Assembly: GCA_018257865.1 (NCBI GenBank)
Contig: JAEUBA010000045.1
Coordinates: 62,001 to 126,000, forward strand
Source of the DNA: Stereocaulon alpinum
Lineage: Eukaryota > Ascomycota > Lecanoromycetes > Lecanorales > Stereocaulaceae
Length of the DNA stretch: 64,000 nucleotides
Direction of reading: 5' to 3'
Numbering within the stretch: position 1 is the stretch's first letter; every line of letters begins with the position of its first letter. The notes under the pieces are model-generated. The model worked only from the letters and a program-made list of their open reading frames with translations, made no database searches and had not been told where the DNA came from. Shown piece after piece: positions 51,701 to 62,800 of the stretch. The translations under genes and the position numbers were made by a program.

Positions 51701-54248
51701 CTCTATCCTTTTCTAAGCTCTCTTCTAGTATACCTAGCGCTTACTCTAAGTCTATTCTAGCTCTATTATAATTAGTATATAATCTAACCCTATATTAAGG
51801 TCTTCTCTTACTCCGCACTTCGCTATCGTATTATACGCGCCTTTAGTTAGGAATATAAGGTTAATAGCGCTCTCTAAGCCCCTACTTTACTATATAACTA
51901 ACTTCTCTAGTAGTTTAAGGACTATCCCCTTTTCTCCTACTACTTCCAGTAGCCTATCTACTATTATATAGTATATAGCTCGTCCTAGGTTATTCTATTA
52001 GGGGTAGTATAGGTTAAAATCCCCTACTATAATATATTCGCCTTCGCTTTCTAAGGCCTCCTTTAGCCTTAGGATAGTTATAGGGCTATCTACTAATATA
52101 TAGCTTACTAACGAAGGGTTATAGATATTATATACCTATACCCTCTCTACTATCAGCTCCTTAGTATTTTCGTCCTTAATATTAGTATTATTTTAGGTTC
52201 TCTTAGTCTAAATCTATAATAAGTATAAGTCGCCCTCCTAATACTCTACCCCCTAATTATTAGGATCTATCCTTTTATTTACGTAGAAGTACGTTTTAGC
52301 CTCTAGGTCTCCCCTATAGGCTAAGTAGAACTTACTTATACTTATATTATATAAGGTTCTATTTATTAGGTTATATACTAGCTCTTAAATTACTAATATA
52401 TCTATATCTTTTATATCTTCGTTTTTAAGAAGTAGTACTATTACTATATCCTTCTTCCTCTATATATTATACTATAGTATTTTTAGGTAGGGTATATTCC
52501 TTATTAGGTAAGGGCCGCTTAGACGTTCTCCTATATTTAGGTAGTCTTAGTAGTCTTTACTACTCCTAAAGTCTACTTAAGGGTATTCGTTAGATTAATC
52601 CTCTCTATAGATAGGGGCCGTTACCCTTATTCCGCTTTAGAGAGGGTTATTAGTTATCCCCTCTTTACTACCTCCCTAGTTCCTTTCTAAGGCTTATCTA
52701 TTATATCCTTTAAGGCCTTCCTCTTCCCTTTAGAGATTACTTTATACTACCCTTCTAAGTTAATCCTTCCTAGTATCGCTAATATAGGCCCTACTAAGTA
52801 TTACTTTAGGGTCTCTTTAAAGTATTTTAGCTTATACTTAATTCTCTACCTAGCCTTAGTATTCTCCTTCTATTAAATTAAGTAGGTTTTACTCTATACT
52901 AAGTACTCCCCCTTATATACTACGCACTTAGGCTTACTACTAGCTCTTTTTATATAATTATTAGTTATATAGTTTTAGGCGTATATCCTATAGTAGGTAG
53001 GGTATTTATACGCCTTAGTAATATATTTATACCTATAGTAGTTAAAGTATTACTTAGGGGTAGCTTCTCTCTCTTAGTAATTATAGAAGAGGAGGCTATT
53101 CTCTACTACTATCCCCTCTATAATAAGCCGGTTCGCCGCCTCTAAGCTTAGGACCTTAATTATTAGTATAAAGAATCTCTTCTCCCTCTTAAGTATATTT
53201 AGCTTTAACGTAAATATAGGCTATTTAGCCTTTATTATTTCTAACTTTAGGTAGAGCTTCCTATTATCTTTCCTTAGGGTTTTAAAGATCCCTTATTAGT
53301 CCTTTATATCTATTATCTTTTCTACTCTATAGATTACTACTATTACTATCTTTTAAAGGACTCTTATTAACCTATAGAGTCTTCTTACCTACTTATTATC
53401 CTTCTCTAACTCCTCCTTAGCCTTTACTAAGGCTATCTAGAGAATAATATCCCCCCTTATAATCCTCCTTACTATAATAATTTCCTTAGCTACTCCCCCT
53501 ACTCCCTTAAATATTTATACTAGTTAGGGAAGAGTTACTATAGCTATCTATATCTTTTCGCTAGTATTATTAATCCTAACTATTACCTACTTCGCTTTCT
53601 TAATATCTTCTACCCTAAGTATAGTTAGGTAGATAGTATTTTAGCCTCTTTAGGCTATATAGGCTATATCCGCTTAGCTATTATTTACCCTTCTAGTTAA
53701 GTAGTCTTTACGCGTTAGTTAGCTACGGTACTCCTTTATAACGTATTTTTTAGCAGTATTCTCCTATATATACTTTATAATCCTTTCTACTATATTCTAG
53801 AAAAAGCTTTATATAGTTTTATTTATATTTGCCTATAGTATCCCTTAGACCTTCTCTATAAACTTTAGTAGCGCCTATTCTATAGTCTTTATATACTATA
53901 TTCTTTCTTTAATTCTTTCCTTACCTTAAGGGCCTTATAGATCTTTAATAGGTTTCTACTATTATCGCTATTACCTTATTATTATATTAGGACGCGTTCC
54001 TTATCTACCTTTACTACTAATACCTCCCTTCTCTCCTCCCCCCCTATCTTATATTATTTTGCTAGGTTCGTAACCTAGTATAATCGCTCGTCTGGCCTAG
54101 TAGGCCTGTTCGCCCGTCGTGCTCGTTGTCGTCGCTATTAGATATTCTACTACTATAGTTACTACCGTAAAGAAAATTGCTGGTATACTAATCCGCACTT
54201 AGCCCCGGACGACTAGATTCCGAATAAGGAAATCTAGGAAAGAATTAG
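48737..54248 (-). mobile_element. LINE C: full-length Tad1-like LINE, tail-to-tail with LINE B
   Basis: The 3' tail (taattaattgattaatt) starts at 48737. TSD ttcgtagctatatat lies at 48722-48736 and 54249-54263. On the minus strand: RT active site near 50.36-50.40 kb, endonuclease near 52.0-52.1 kb, CCHC knuckles of ORF1 near 52.9-53.1 kb. The shared body ends near 54138, and about 110 bp of unrelated sequence lies between it and the TSD. Its left TSD directly abuts the right TSD of LINE B with no base between, so both LINEs entered Gypsy D gag at adjoining positions. Confidence 0.92.
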
Positions 54249-54263
54249 TTCGTAGCTATATAT

Positions 54264-55748
54264 AAGTAGGCGTTTCTCTCTATTAGTAAACTATAATATA
54301 TACTATGTAAGAGCTTCGCCGCGAAGGTATAGTTATAAGTTCGCGCGAATAAACTCTGCCCCTCTAGTATAGGCTATATCCTTAATTCTATTAATAAAAA
54401 TAATAATATCCCGAAAGAAAGTTTCTTTTCTAGTATATTCTATTCCTAGAGCTATATCCGAGGATTTGTTATTATAAAACGGATCGAAAAACCTAATATC
54501 TCCTAGGTTAAAGCGGGGACTTTAGGGGCTATTATTAGACTCCCTAGGGAGTCTAGGTACCCCTAGGGGTCCTTATAGCCTAGGAGGGCCTTAAGGGAGT
54601 TAATTCTCCCTTATAAAGCGGGAGATAGTATTCGTGATTATTACCTTAATATTAATATTACTTAGTATCTATTACCTACTACTATTACCTATAGTACCGG
54701 AATCCGCTATATTATAATATATCTCCTTAATAGCTTAAGATACTGCTTAAGAGGTAGTAGGAGGTATCTTATTATCTAATTACTAAGATAAATTACTAGT
54801 TAGTGGTATAACTATACTCTATTAGAGGTGGTACTTAAAGGCTTTAACGTCTATCTATAATACTACTTTATTAACTGCCTAGCTGTCTAGCTAAGTTACC
54901 TAAGGAGTAAAGCCTAGGTCTACGGAAGCCTTTTATAAAGCTAACCTAGTATAGGTTATCCGTGCTAATAGTTCTTATAAACGGACTCGTTCTAGCTGAG
55001 GGTATACGGTAGTAATACTCCTAATAGTAGAACGGGTACTCTATAAGATAACGTTATAGTAGGCGTATCTACTCTCTAAGAATAAGTAGAGCTAGTATAC
55101 CTTAATAATAATACTATAGGGTAAGTCCTATATTAGAGGTAGTAATAATAATAAAGAAGCTAGCTTAGCTATTTCCTTCTACTAGAATAATAAAAGAAGT
55201 ATAATATAAGAGTACGTAAGTAGGAAGTAATTAATAGGTTCCGGAAGGCTTTTATAATAAGTAGTAAGGTAAGGAGGTTCCCTTATAAAAGTAGGAATTT
55301 ATTAGGAAAATAAGGTAGGAGGTACCTACCTTCCGTTCTACAGTTAAGATATACTAAGCGTTCCTTCCTAATTCGGTAACTTATATAGTATAATAAGGTG
55401 AGGCCTAAAAGGCCTAGTAGGCTAGCTATAGCGTAGTAGAAGCTATAGATATAGTATTCCTTTTATACCTATCTAGTATTAGGGCTCTGCGGGTCGGCTA
55501 GACGGTTATCGTTACGTCGTAATAAGGTCGGAGTAGCAAAATTGCGGGTGCGGATATAGCAGCGTCGACCTACTTATAGACCTGCTAGCAGAAGGCGTTA
55601 ATAGGAGGTAGGGTACTACTAACTACTAAAGACTTCGATAAGGAAGTAAGATAGGTACGGAAGCGTCTTATAAGGGCTATTAGGGTCTTCGTAAACTAAG
55701 CTTTAGAGTTTCTAAACGGAAGATAAGTAGAGGTAGGCTGGATTTAGT
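54264..55748 (-). pseudogene. Gypsy D 5' region and gag N-terminal part
   Basis: The minus frame near 54,480-54,264 reads LRGEALT-YIL-FTNREKRLL, a gag stretch, and runs on as IYSYE into LEE-VLFLIERF (48.7 and 37.8 kb) when both LINEs are removed. Further right is probable gag N-terminus and leader, with many codons intact. A 20-bp perfect palindrome lies at 54536-54555. Gypsy B (TSD actat) interrupts it at 55754. Confidence 0.7.
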
Positions 55749-55753
55749 ACTAT

Positions 55754-56026
55754 TGTTACGGCTCGCCTAGAGGTAATCGTAGGAGAAGGCAGCTTTAAAG
55801 GAAACCACCTTATATTAGGATTTAGCTAATAGGCTACGCTTAGTATCTAGAAAATAGGACGAAGAAGAAAGGAAAGAGCTAGTAAGCTTATAAGCTTAAA
55901 TACTCCTAAGGCTAGCTCGCCGCTAGTCCCTATCTAAGAATTATATTAACTAGTATACTAAGCTATCTCTATACTAATACGCTACCTCTATACTAGTAGT
56001 AGGGCCTCTAGATTAGGATTATAATA
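55754..56026 (-). repeat. 3' LTR of Gypsy B (273 bp)
   Basis: It starts tgttacggctcgcc, keeping an unmutated TG, and ends attataata. Colinear with 62284-62556. Confidence 0.95.
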
Positions 56027-59000
56027 CTACCTCCCCCCTCTAAAAAACTACGTCCGCGTAGTTATAGTTATTAGGCGATTATTATTAAGGTAGGTATAGT
56101 TATTAATTCTATTATTATAGGCCCTTAGCTAAGTAGGAAGTACTTATAGAGAGCCCTTTATATTAGGGTACCGTAGGTGGAAGGCCCTTAATATATAAGA
56201 TACTATTATTATATTAGAGTAGGGATACTATTCTAAGTCTTTATTAGCACCTCTCTACTTAATCTAATACTTTAAGGTAGAGCTAACTAGCTTAGAGCTT
56301 AGTATCTCCTCTAATTCCTACTCGTCTTACTTTAGTAGAAGTTATATTAGGGCTAGGTTAGGGCGTTACTATCCTAGTAGGGGATTATTAGGATACTTAT
56401 AGAGGGAGTAGAAGTAGAATACTAGCTAGATTATCTAGTCCTATAGGAGTTCTACTTTCTAGCTCTCGCTAATCTTTTCTAAGACCTTAACTAAACCGTA
56501 CTAGCTATTAGAGAGCTTATAGGAGGGCTAATCTATTTTCTAGTTCTAAGTATCTACTAGTACTAGATCTCTAATATCCTAGTCTACCTTATAATACTTA
56601 TAGTTAGCTATTCGTCTTATCTTATCCTACTACGACTGTAAGGAGGAGTATATAAACCGTATAGTATTTTCTATTTAGGAGGCGACCTATATAGCGTCTT
56701 CGTAATTTAGCTTCTTTAAGGCGATAGTAGGAGGGTTAGGATTATAGAGGTCCTAGGAAGTATATAGCTTATATCCGTTTAATAGCTAGAAAGATATAAT
56801 ACTTAGAGATTTATAGGGTAATATTAACTAAGCTAGATTTATAATTAGTAGTATCTAGCTCTAGTTATCCTAATAGTATATATAGAAAGGCCGGAGGCGC
56901 TACTTTATATACTAGTTTATAATCTCCGTTTAGCCGTTAATATTTAGATTATAGGATATTATTAGCTTTATCTTAGTACTTAGGATATAGTAGTACTCCT
57001 TCTAGAAAGTTAATATAAACTATACCCCTTAATCTAATATAATAGAGTTAGGTATACCTTAGTAGTAGGTTTAGTAAGTTAGAAATAACTTAGCTATCCC
57101 TTTAGCTATAATAGTTTTATAATATAATACTAAGAGAGATTTCTTTAATAGTTAGTCTATAATTATAAAAGTAAAGTTATAGCTAGCCTTATCTAGCGGT
57201 AGCTTAGTAAAGTCTATAGTTAAGTACTAATATAGACGGGCTAGAATCTCTAGGGGCTTTAGGAAGCTTAGGGTCTTATCCCTATAAGCCTTTATATAGG
57301 TATAGCTATAATTAGCGATATATTATACTATATTATTTCTAATATTCCTTTAGTAGTATTATTTAGATAGGATTATCTTAACCTTACTAATCCCTATATA
57401 CGCGATAGCTGGCTAGGCGTAAATATAGTAAACTAAAGATATCTATAGCTCCGGTAGCTTTATTAGTACCTTAAGCCTACCTTAAAAGTATAGCTTACTA
57501 TAGTTTAGGTTATAGTTAAGGTAGTTATTATAGGCTTACTTATATAAGGGTTCTAACTTTAACGAGTTCTTATTAGCGTTAATTATCTAGTTAATAATAT
57601 TATAGCCCTTAATATTATATATAGTTACTAAGGCGGAATTAGGCGCTTTACCTTCTAAGTACTCTTCTAGCTCTTTAGGGTCTATTAGCGTAGCTATAGG
57701 TAATAGCTTAACCTTTTCTATAGCTTAGACTAAGTTATAGTCTAGATAGGCGGTAAGGGAGGAGATAGTAACCTCTTTTAGTATTTAAGAGTTAACCTTC
57801 TTATTTAGGAGGAGTTACTAGCTCCGGATCGCGTATTTATAGGCTTCTAAAGGCGTAATATCTTACTCCCTATAAGATAGTATATCTACTATAGTATTCG
57901 TAATACCTATACGGTATATAATTATAAAGTAGAAGTTAGTAAAGAACTTAGCTTAGCGAGCTTAATAGGCTATAAAATCTTTAATAGTTATAAAGTATTC
58001 TAAGGCCTTATAATCCGTATATATATAAACTAACTTCTAGGCTTTAAGAAGCTTTAGCTTATACTACTAGAAGGAGTAGAAGATTATAAGTAGCTCCTTA
58101 TTATAAATTAGGTAATTTAACTCTATATCCCCTATTATCTTTAAGAAGTATCCTATTAAGTAGAAGAGGCTATCCTTATATTTCTATAATAAGATACTAG
58201 TAATTACCCCGTCTAAGGAATCCGTCTTAAGGCGGGTTTCCTTATAAGGATTATAATACTTAAGGATAGGGGTAGAGAGGAGTACTTAGTAGAGGGAGTC
58301 CTAAGTATAGCGATAGATATTATTAAAGTAGAAAGGTATATCCTTAGCTATTAGGCGGACGAGCGGAGTAGTAATCCTACTATATCCTTAGATAAACCTT
58401 TAGTAGAAGTTATAGAAGCTTAGGTAGCTTTAGATACCTTATATATTACTTATATACTACTAGGTCTTAATAATAGCGACCTTCTTTAGATTTACCTTAA
58501 TACCGTCTACTCTAACGATAAAGCTAAGGAACTTAGTCTTTATAATATTAAACTTACTCTTCTTAATATTAGTTTATAGGCCGTTAGCTTATAAGATAGC
58601 TATAACCTTTTTAGTATAGATCTTATACTCTATAATAGACTTAGAGTAAATTAGGATATTATCTATATATATTAAGTAGAAATTATTAAGGTATTCTATT
58701 AGGATATTATTAATAAAATACTAGAAGGTAGCTAGGGTATTTATTAACCTAAATAGTATTACCTTATACTTAAAGGTATTATATTAACTATAGAAACTAA
58801 TAAGGTCCTCTAAGTCCTAGTAGATCCTTACCTAGTAGAATACCTATTAGACGTTAATCTTTATAAAGATCTTAGCCTTATAGATTTAAGCTATTATCTT
58901 ATCTATTAAAGGGAGTAGGTACGGATCTTTCTTAGTTAGGTTATTAAGCTTCTAAAAATTAATATAGAAATATAAACTACTATCTTCCTTTCTAGTAAAG

Positions 59001-60227
59001 AGTATTAGAGCCGTATATAATATATTTAATAGCTTAATAAATCCCTTATAGAGGTAGTCTATTATATAGCGTTTAGCCTCTAAGAGTTACTTATTAGTTA
59101 TCTTTTATAATAGCTTAAATATTAAGGTATTTAGGCTAGTAAGCTTAATTTTATAGTTTATACCTAGCCTTTTATTAAGTAATATATTAGAGTCCCTTTA
59201 AGAGAAGAGGGGGGTAAACTTTTAGTATTATAGAGGAAGCTTAGTCCTTACTAAGTCTTCGTTAGCTTAGTATTTAATCTCTAGTACTTTTTAAAGGGAG
59301 AGGCTTATATTAACTACGGCTAGCTTAAGAAAAAGATACTCCTAGTATTAGTCTACTCTACGGTTTATTTCGCGTTCTAAGTCCTATATAGAAGCGATAA
59401 AGGTATTAGAATTAGGAGGTCTCCTAAACCTCTTACTAAGGTAGAAATATAATATTATAATAGTAGAAATTAGGGTAATATCTACCTTATAAGTACCGTA
59501 GCTAAGGTATTAAGTCTTAGCTAGTATTATCTTTAGGCTTAATATAACTAGTATATTTAACCCTTAGAGAGTATCCTCTATTTTAGCGAGGTATCTCTCT
59601 AAGTTTTATATAAAACTTAACGGCCTACTGCTATATAAATTAGGTAAGCTTAAGTAAGGAGGAGAAACTAAAGTAGATTAAAGAAAGGGTAGTATACTTT
59701 TAGATAAGGTATTAACCTAACTATCTATTAAAAGCTTTAAGTTAATAGAGGTAAGTTTAGCTTAGCTATAATAATATTTATTTACCTTAAAGAGGGTATC
59801 CTAACGCTTAGTATCTTATTAGTACTTTAGGGAAATTAGTTTCTTAGGCGGAGTTATTAAAAGGAGTACCCTCTTATTAAAGTACTACTAAATAGCTATA
59901 TTAGTAGGCTATTTAAGGTTATTCCTCCCTTTAGTATAGACTTACTTAATATTATAGTACTCTAAGAATTTCTAACTAATAAAAATATTAGTATAACCTA
60001 AGTTAGTAACTAAGAATAGAAAATTAATATAATAGTAGTTAATTATTATTATAAGAAGTAGAGCGACTATAATAGGGGAGCTACTTTAGCTATTATAGCT
60101 AGTTAGGATAATTAGCTTAAGAAGCTTAATAAAGTAAATCCTAAAGGATTTAGAAAGGGCGAAGGTAAGGGAGGTTTTAATTATACCGAAAATATTAGCT
60201 CTACTATTAATATATATAAGGGTTTAA

Positions 60228-60554
60228 CCGGCAACAAAAACCCTAAAGATAAAGAAGCCTAAGCGCAAGTAGAAGCTAAAGGCGGCGGAGCTGCTAGAGT
60301 GTTGCAGGGCCTATTAGGGCAACGGAGATCATCGTTACCGGTGTTATAGAGCCTGGCGGCGAGGTCAGACAGGCGGAGTAGAACGATAAGTAAGCTGATA
60401 AGCGAAAGTTTTTAGCCAGAAGGGGCGACTCTAGAAAGGTTTCTTTCGCGTCTAGAGGGCCTTTAACCCCCCTAGATTTCCTAATAATGTAAGAGAACAC
60501 CCTTATTAGTATATATAGATACTAGAATAGGCGTATAAATCAATCAATCAATCA
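60228..60554 (+). mobile_element. 5'-truncated LINE fragment (327 bp) inside Gypsy B
   Basis: It matches the last ~320 bp of LINE A/B/C in plus orientation: tail end of ORF2, the 3' UTR phrase gcgaaagtttttagcc, and an (AATC)n end at 60536-60554. It is framed by a perfect 16-bp TSD, atatataagggtttaa (60212-60227 and 60555-60570), the hallmark of target-primed reverse transcription. Its base composition is nearly normal, with many CA, TG and GC steps, against heavily mutated flanks; only scattered C-to-T changes are seen, including a Gln codon turned to TAG. It gives a good picture of the family's 3' end before RIP. Confidence 0.95.
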
Positions 60555-62283
60555 ATATATAAGGGTTTAAATAAAGGATTTATTATATCTTAGCTTTATA
60601 TTAACTAAGAACTAGCGGCCTCTAATAAGGGCCTAAAAATTAAATTATAAGTCCTTCTATAAATTAGGGCTCCTACTATAGCTAGAGACTTTACTATAGC
60701 CTAAGAGTTTTCTAATAACTTATCTAATTCTATCTTATCTCTAATAATAATCTTTAAGATCTTCTTCTCTAAAGCTTATTAGCTATATCTCTAGGGGTAG
60801 TTATTTACCTAATACCTAAGCTTTCCGTAATTATTATATAATAAGTTAGCGGGTATTTTAGGGGATACTAGTACTACCGGTACTAGAGAAGGGGTATAAG
60901 GGTAAGAAATAGTATTCCTAAAGGAGACTTAATAATTTATATAAGGAGTTAGGGTAGGAGGAGGTAAGGGAGCTCGCTAGCTCCTTATCTTAAGGATATT
61001 ATAAGGATTTAAGGTTATTCCTATCTAAGGCTTATAAGCTATCTCCTTAGACTAGATATTCCGTATCTTTTAATCTAAGATAGCGAGGTACTCGTCTAAA
61101 GTACTATAGTCCTTATCTATCTTATACTTCTCTATATAGACGCTTCTCTTTAAGGCGGGGGAGATCTTCTTATATAAATCCTTAAACTAACGCTTAGTAC
61201 TAATCTTTCTAGTAGTCGCTAAGTAGGTAAACTTAACTTAAAAGGTATTATAGTTTATAGATTCTATCTTAAGCTTATAGTATATACTATAAGTAGACTA
61301 GATATAGTTATAGTTAAAGAAACGCTAATTTAGTACTTTTAATATATTAGCGGTATTACGTATAGGGGACGCGTAGGTTAGATTTATATATTAGAGGATT
61401 AGGGTCTTTACCTCTCCTATAGTATACTTATAGTATATAGAGACTTACTTAGCTCTATCTTAGAAATTAGTAGGGTATTCCTCTATAAAGATCTTTATAT
61501 CTATCTTTTACGCGTTATATTCGACTTCTCCTATATAGTTACTAAAGTAGGATTAAGGGTATTTAATTTTTAATAGTTCGATAGTAGTCCTACTAGGTAT
61601 AGGCTTAGGAAGGTAGTAGTCTACTAATAGCTAGAGGTTAGTAGTAAGGGATCTTTATTAGCAGGGATTATTCGGAGGTAGGGTTAGAGTATAGGTAGCC
61701 TACTAAGATTAGGATTCTATTAAAGCTATTATAATAATAGTAGTAATAATAGCTTATTAAGCTAGGGTAAAGGTAGGTATTTAGTTAGCTATCCTATTAC
61801 TTAATAGGGGAATAGTAACGGTATTTTTAATAGGGGGGTTATCCTTAATATCCCTAAAGATATCTTTTAAGCTTAAGTCCTCTAAGGCTTCTAGTTTAGA
61901 ATTCTTAATTAATAGTAGAGGATTATTAGGGTTAGAAGAGGAAGGTATAGGTACTAAGGATTAACTCCTTAAGGTAGATAGGAATCCTAGCTAGTTAGGG
62001 AGTATACTTTAGCGTATACTCTTATAAGGTAGTATATAAGTATAATATTACGCGTATTATTAGAGTTTTTTAAGTATAGGTATTAATATAAAAGTAGTTA
62101 AGGGTTTTAAAAAAATAGGGATTTAGCTTTCTTTAGGATATACTAATTATTTAATTAGTAGGTACCTACTTATTAAGTAGGTAGTACTCTTTATTAATAG
62201 GTAGCTTACTAAGCTTAGCCTTAGTCTAAAAGAATAGGTAAGATATAACGCTTTATAGTAGAGGGGGTATTAATCCTATTTTA

Positions 62284-62556
62284 TATTATAGCTCGCCTAA
62301 AGGTAATTATAGGAGAAGGTAGCTTTAAAGGAAACTACCTTATATTAGGATTTAGCTAATAGGCTACGCTTAGTATCTAGAAAATAGGACGAAGAAGAAA
62401 GGAAAGAGCTAGTAAGCTTATAAGCTTAAATACCCCTAGGGCTAGCTCGCCGCTAGTCCCTATCTAAGAATTATATTAACTAGTATACTAAGCTATCTCT
62501 ATACTAATACGCCACCTCTATACTAGTAGTAGGGCCTCTAGATTAGGATTATAACA
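62284..62556 (-). repeat. 5' LTR of Gypsy B (273 bp)
   Basis: It starts tattatagctcgcc and ends gattataaca (CA kept), followed by TSD actat. Confidence 0.95.
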
Positions 62557-62561
62557 ACTAT

Positions 62562-62640
62562 AAAGATAGCTATTAGTATATAAGATAATTAAATAGTATC
62601 TCTATATATTAGTTTTGGCTACTAGAGCCGTTACTACTAT
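62562..62640 (-). other. Gypsy D leader next to its 5' LTR
   Basis: 79 bp of Gypsy D between Gypsy B and the right-hand LTR. Read on the minus strand it begins atagtagtaacggctc directly after the LTR. With a G restored from RIP it would start TGG, as a tRNA primer-binding site should. The tRNA was not identified. Confidence 0.45.
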
Positions 62641-62800
62641 TATTATAGCCTAATTCTATATAAGTATAAGATAGTTCTATTCTTCTCTAGCTATTATACT
62701 ACTTCTATTAGGTACTAAGCTCTTAATATAAGCTAAGAGCTTAGCACTACGGTTAGACTATACTATAATAAAGGAATACTATAATAGAGGAACTATAATA
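62641..62800 (-). repeat. 5' LTR of Gypsy D (160 bp)
   Basis: It starts tattatagcctaattc and ends aactataata, equal in length to 23252-23411 and followed by TSD gttcc. Confidence 0.95.

Larger units (their letters stand above)
55754..62556 (-). mobile_element. Gypsy B: chromovirus of the same family as Gypsy A, carrying a LINE fragment
   Basis: 273-bp LTRs at 55754-56026 and 62284-62556 with TSD actat (55749-55753, 62557-62561). The polypurine tract sits beside the left LTR (read on plus as ctacctcccccctctaaaaa), so the element reads on the minus strand. It is colinear with Gypsy A throughout, including the RT motif YIDNILIYS near 58,640-58,680. The total is 6,803 bp; subtracting the LINE fragment and one TSD (343 bp) gives exactly the 6,460 bp of Gypsy A. 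RIP is heavy except in the LINE fragment. Confidence 0.95.
23252..62800 (-). mobile_element. Gypsy D: chromovirus LTR retrotransposon, split by nested insertions
   Basis: The 160-bp LTRs at 23252-23411 and 62641-62800 are bracketed by the 5-bp TSD gttcc (23247-23251, 62801-62805). Removing Gypsy A, MITE 2, LINE B with Copia 2, LINE C and Gypsy B with their TSDs leaves 9,255 bp. It reads on the minus strand: gag (54.5 kb down to 37.1 kb), then pol with RT, RNase H and integrase (37-32.9 kb), a chromodomain (~32 kb) and an accessory ORF (24.35-23.47 kb). The RT active site reads FINNIIIFS (FIDD changed) near 35,042-35,078. RNase H includes NYWLTELEVVGI and DYSAAILI near 34.1-34.4 kb. A tRNA-primer-like site probably follows the right-hand LTR, which makes that the 5' LTR. 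Confidence 0.92.

Noticed and set aside
60294..60500. 68-codon minus-strand frame in the LINE fragment
   Set aside because: It is antisense to the LINE 3' end; it is open because this fragment was not RIP-mutated.
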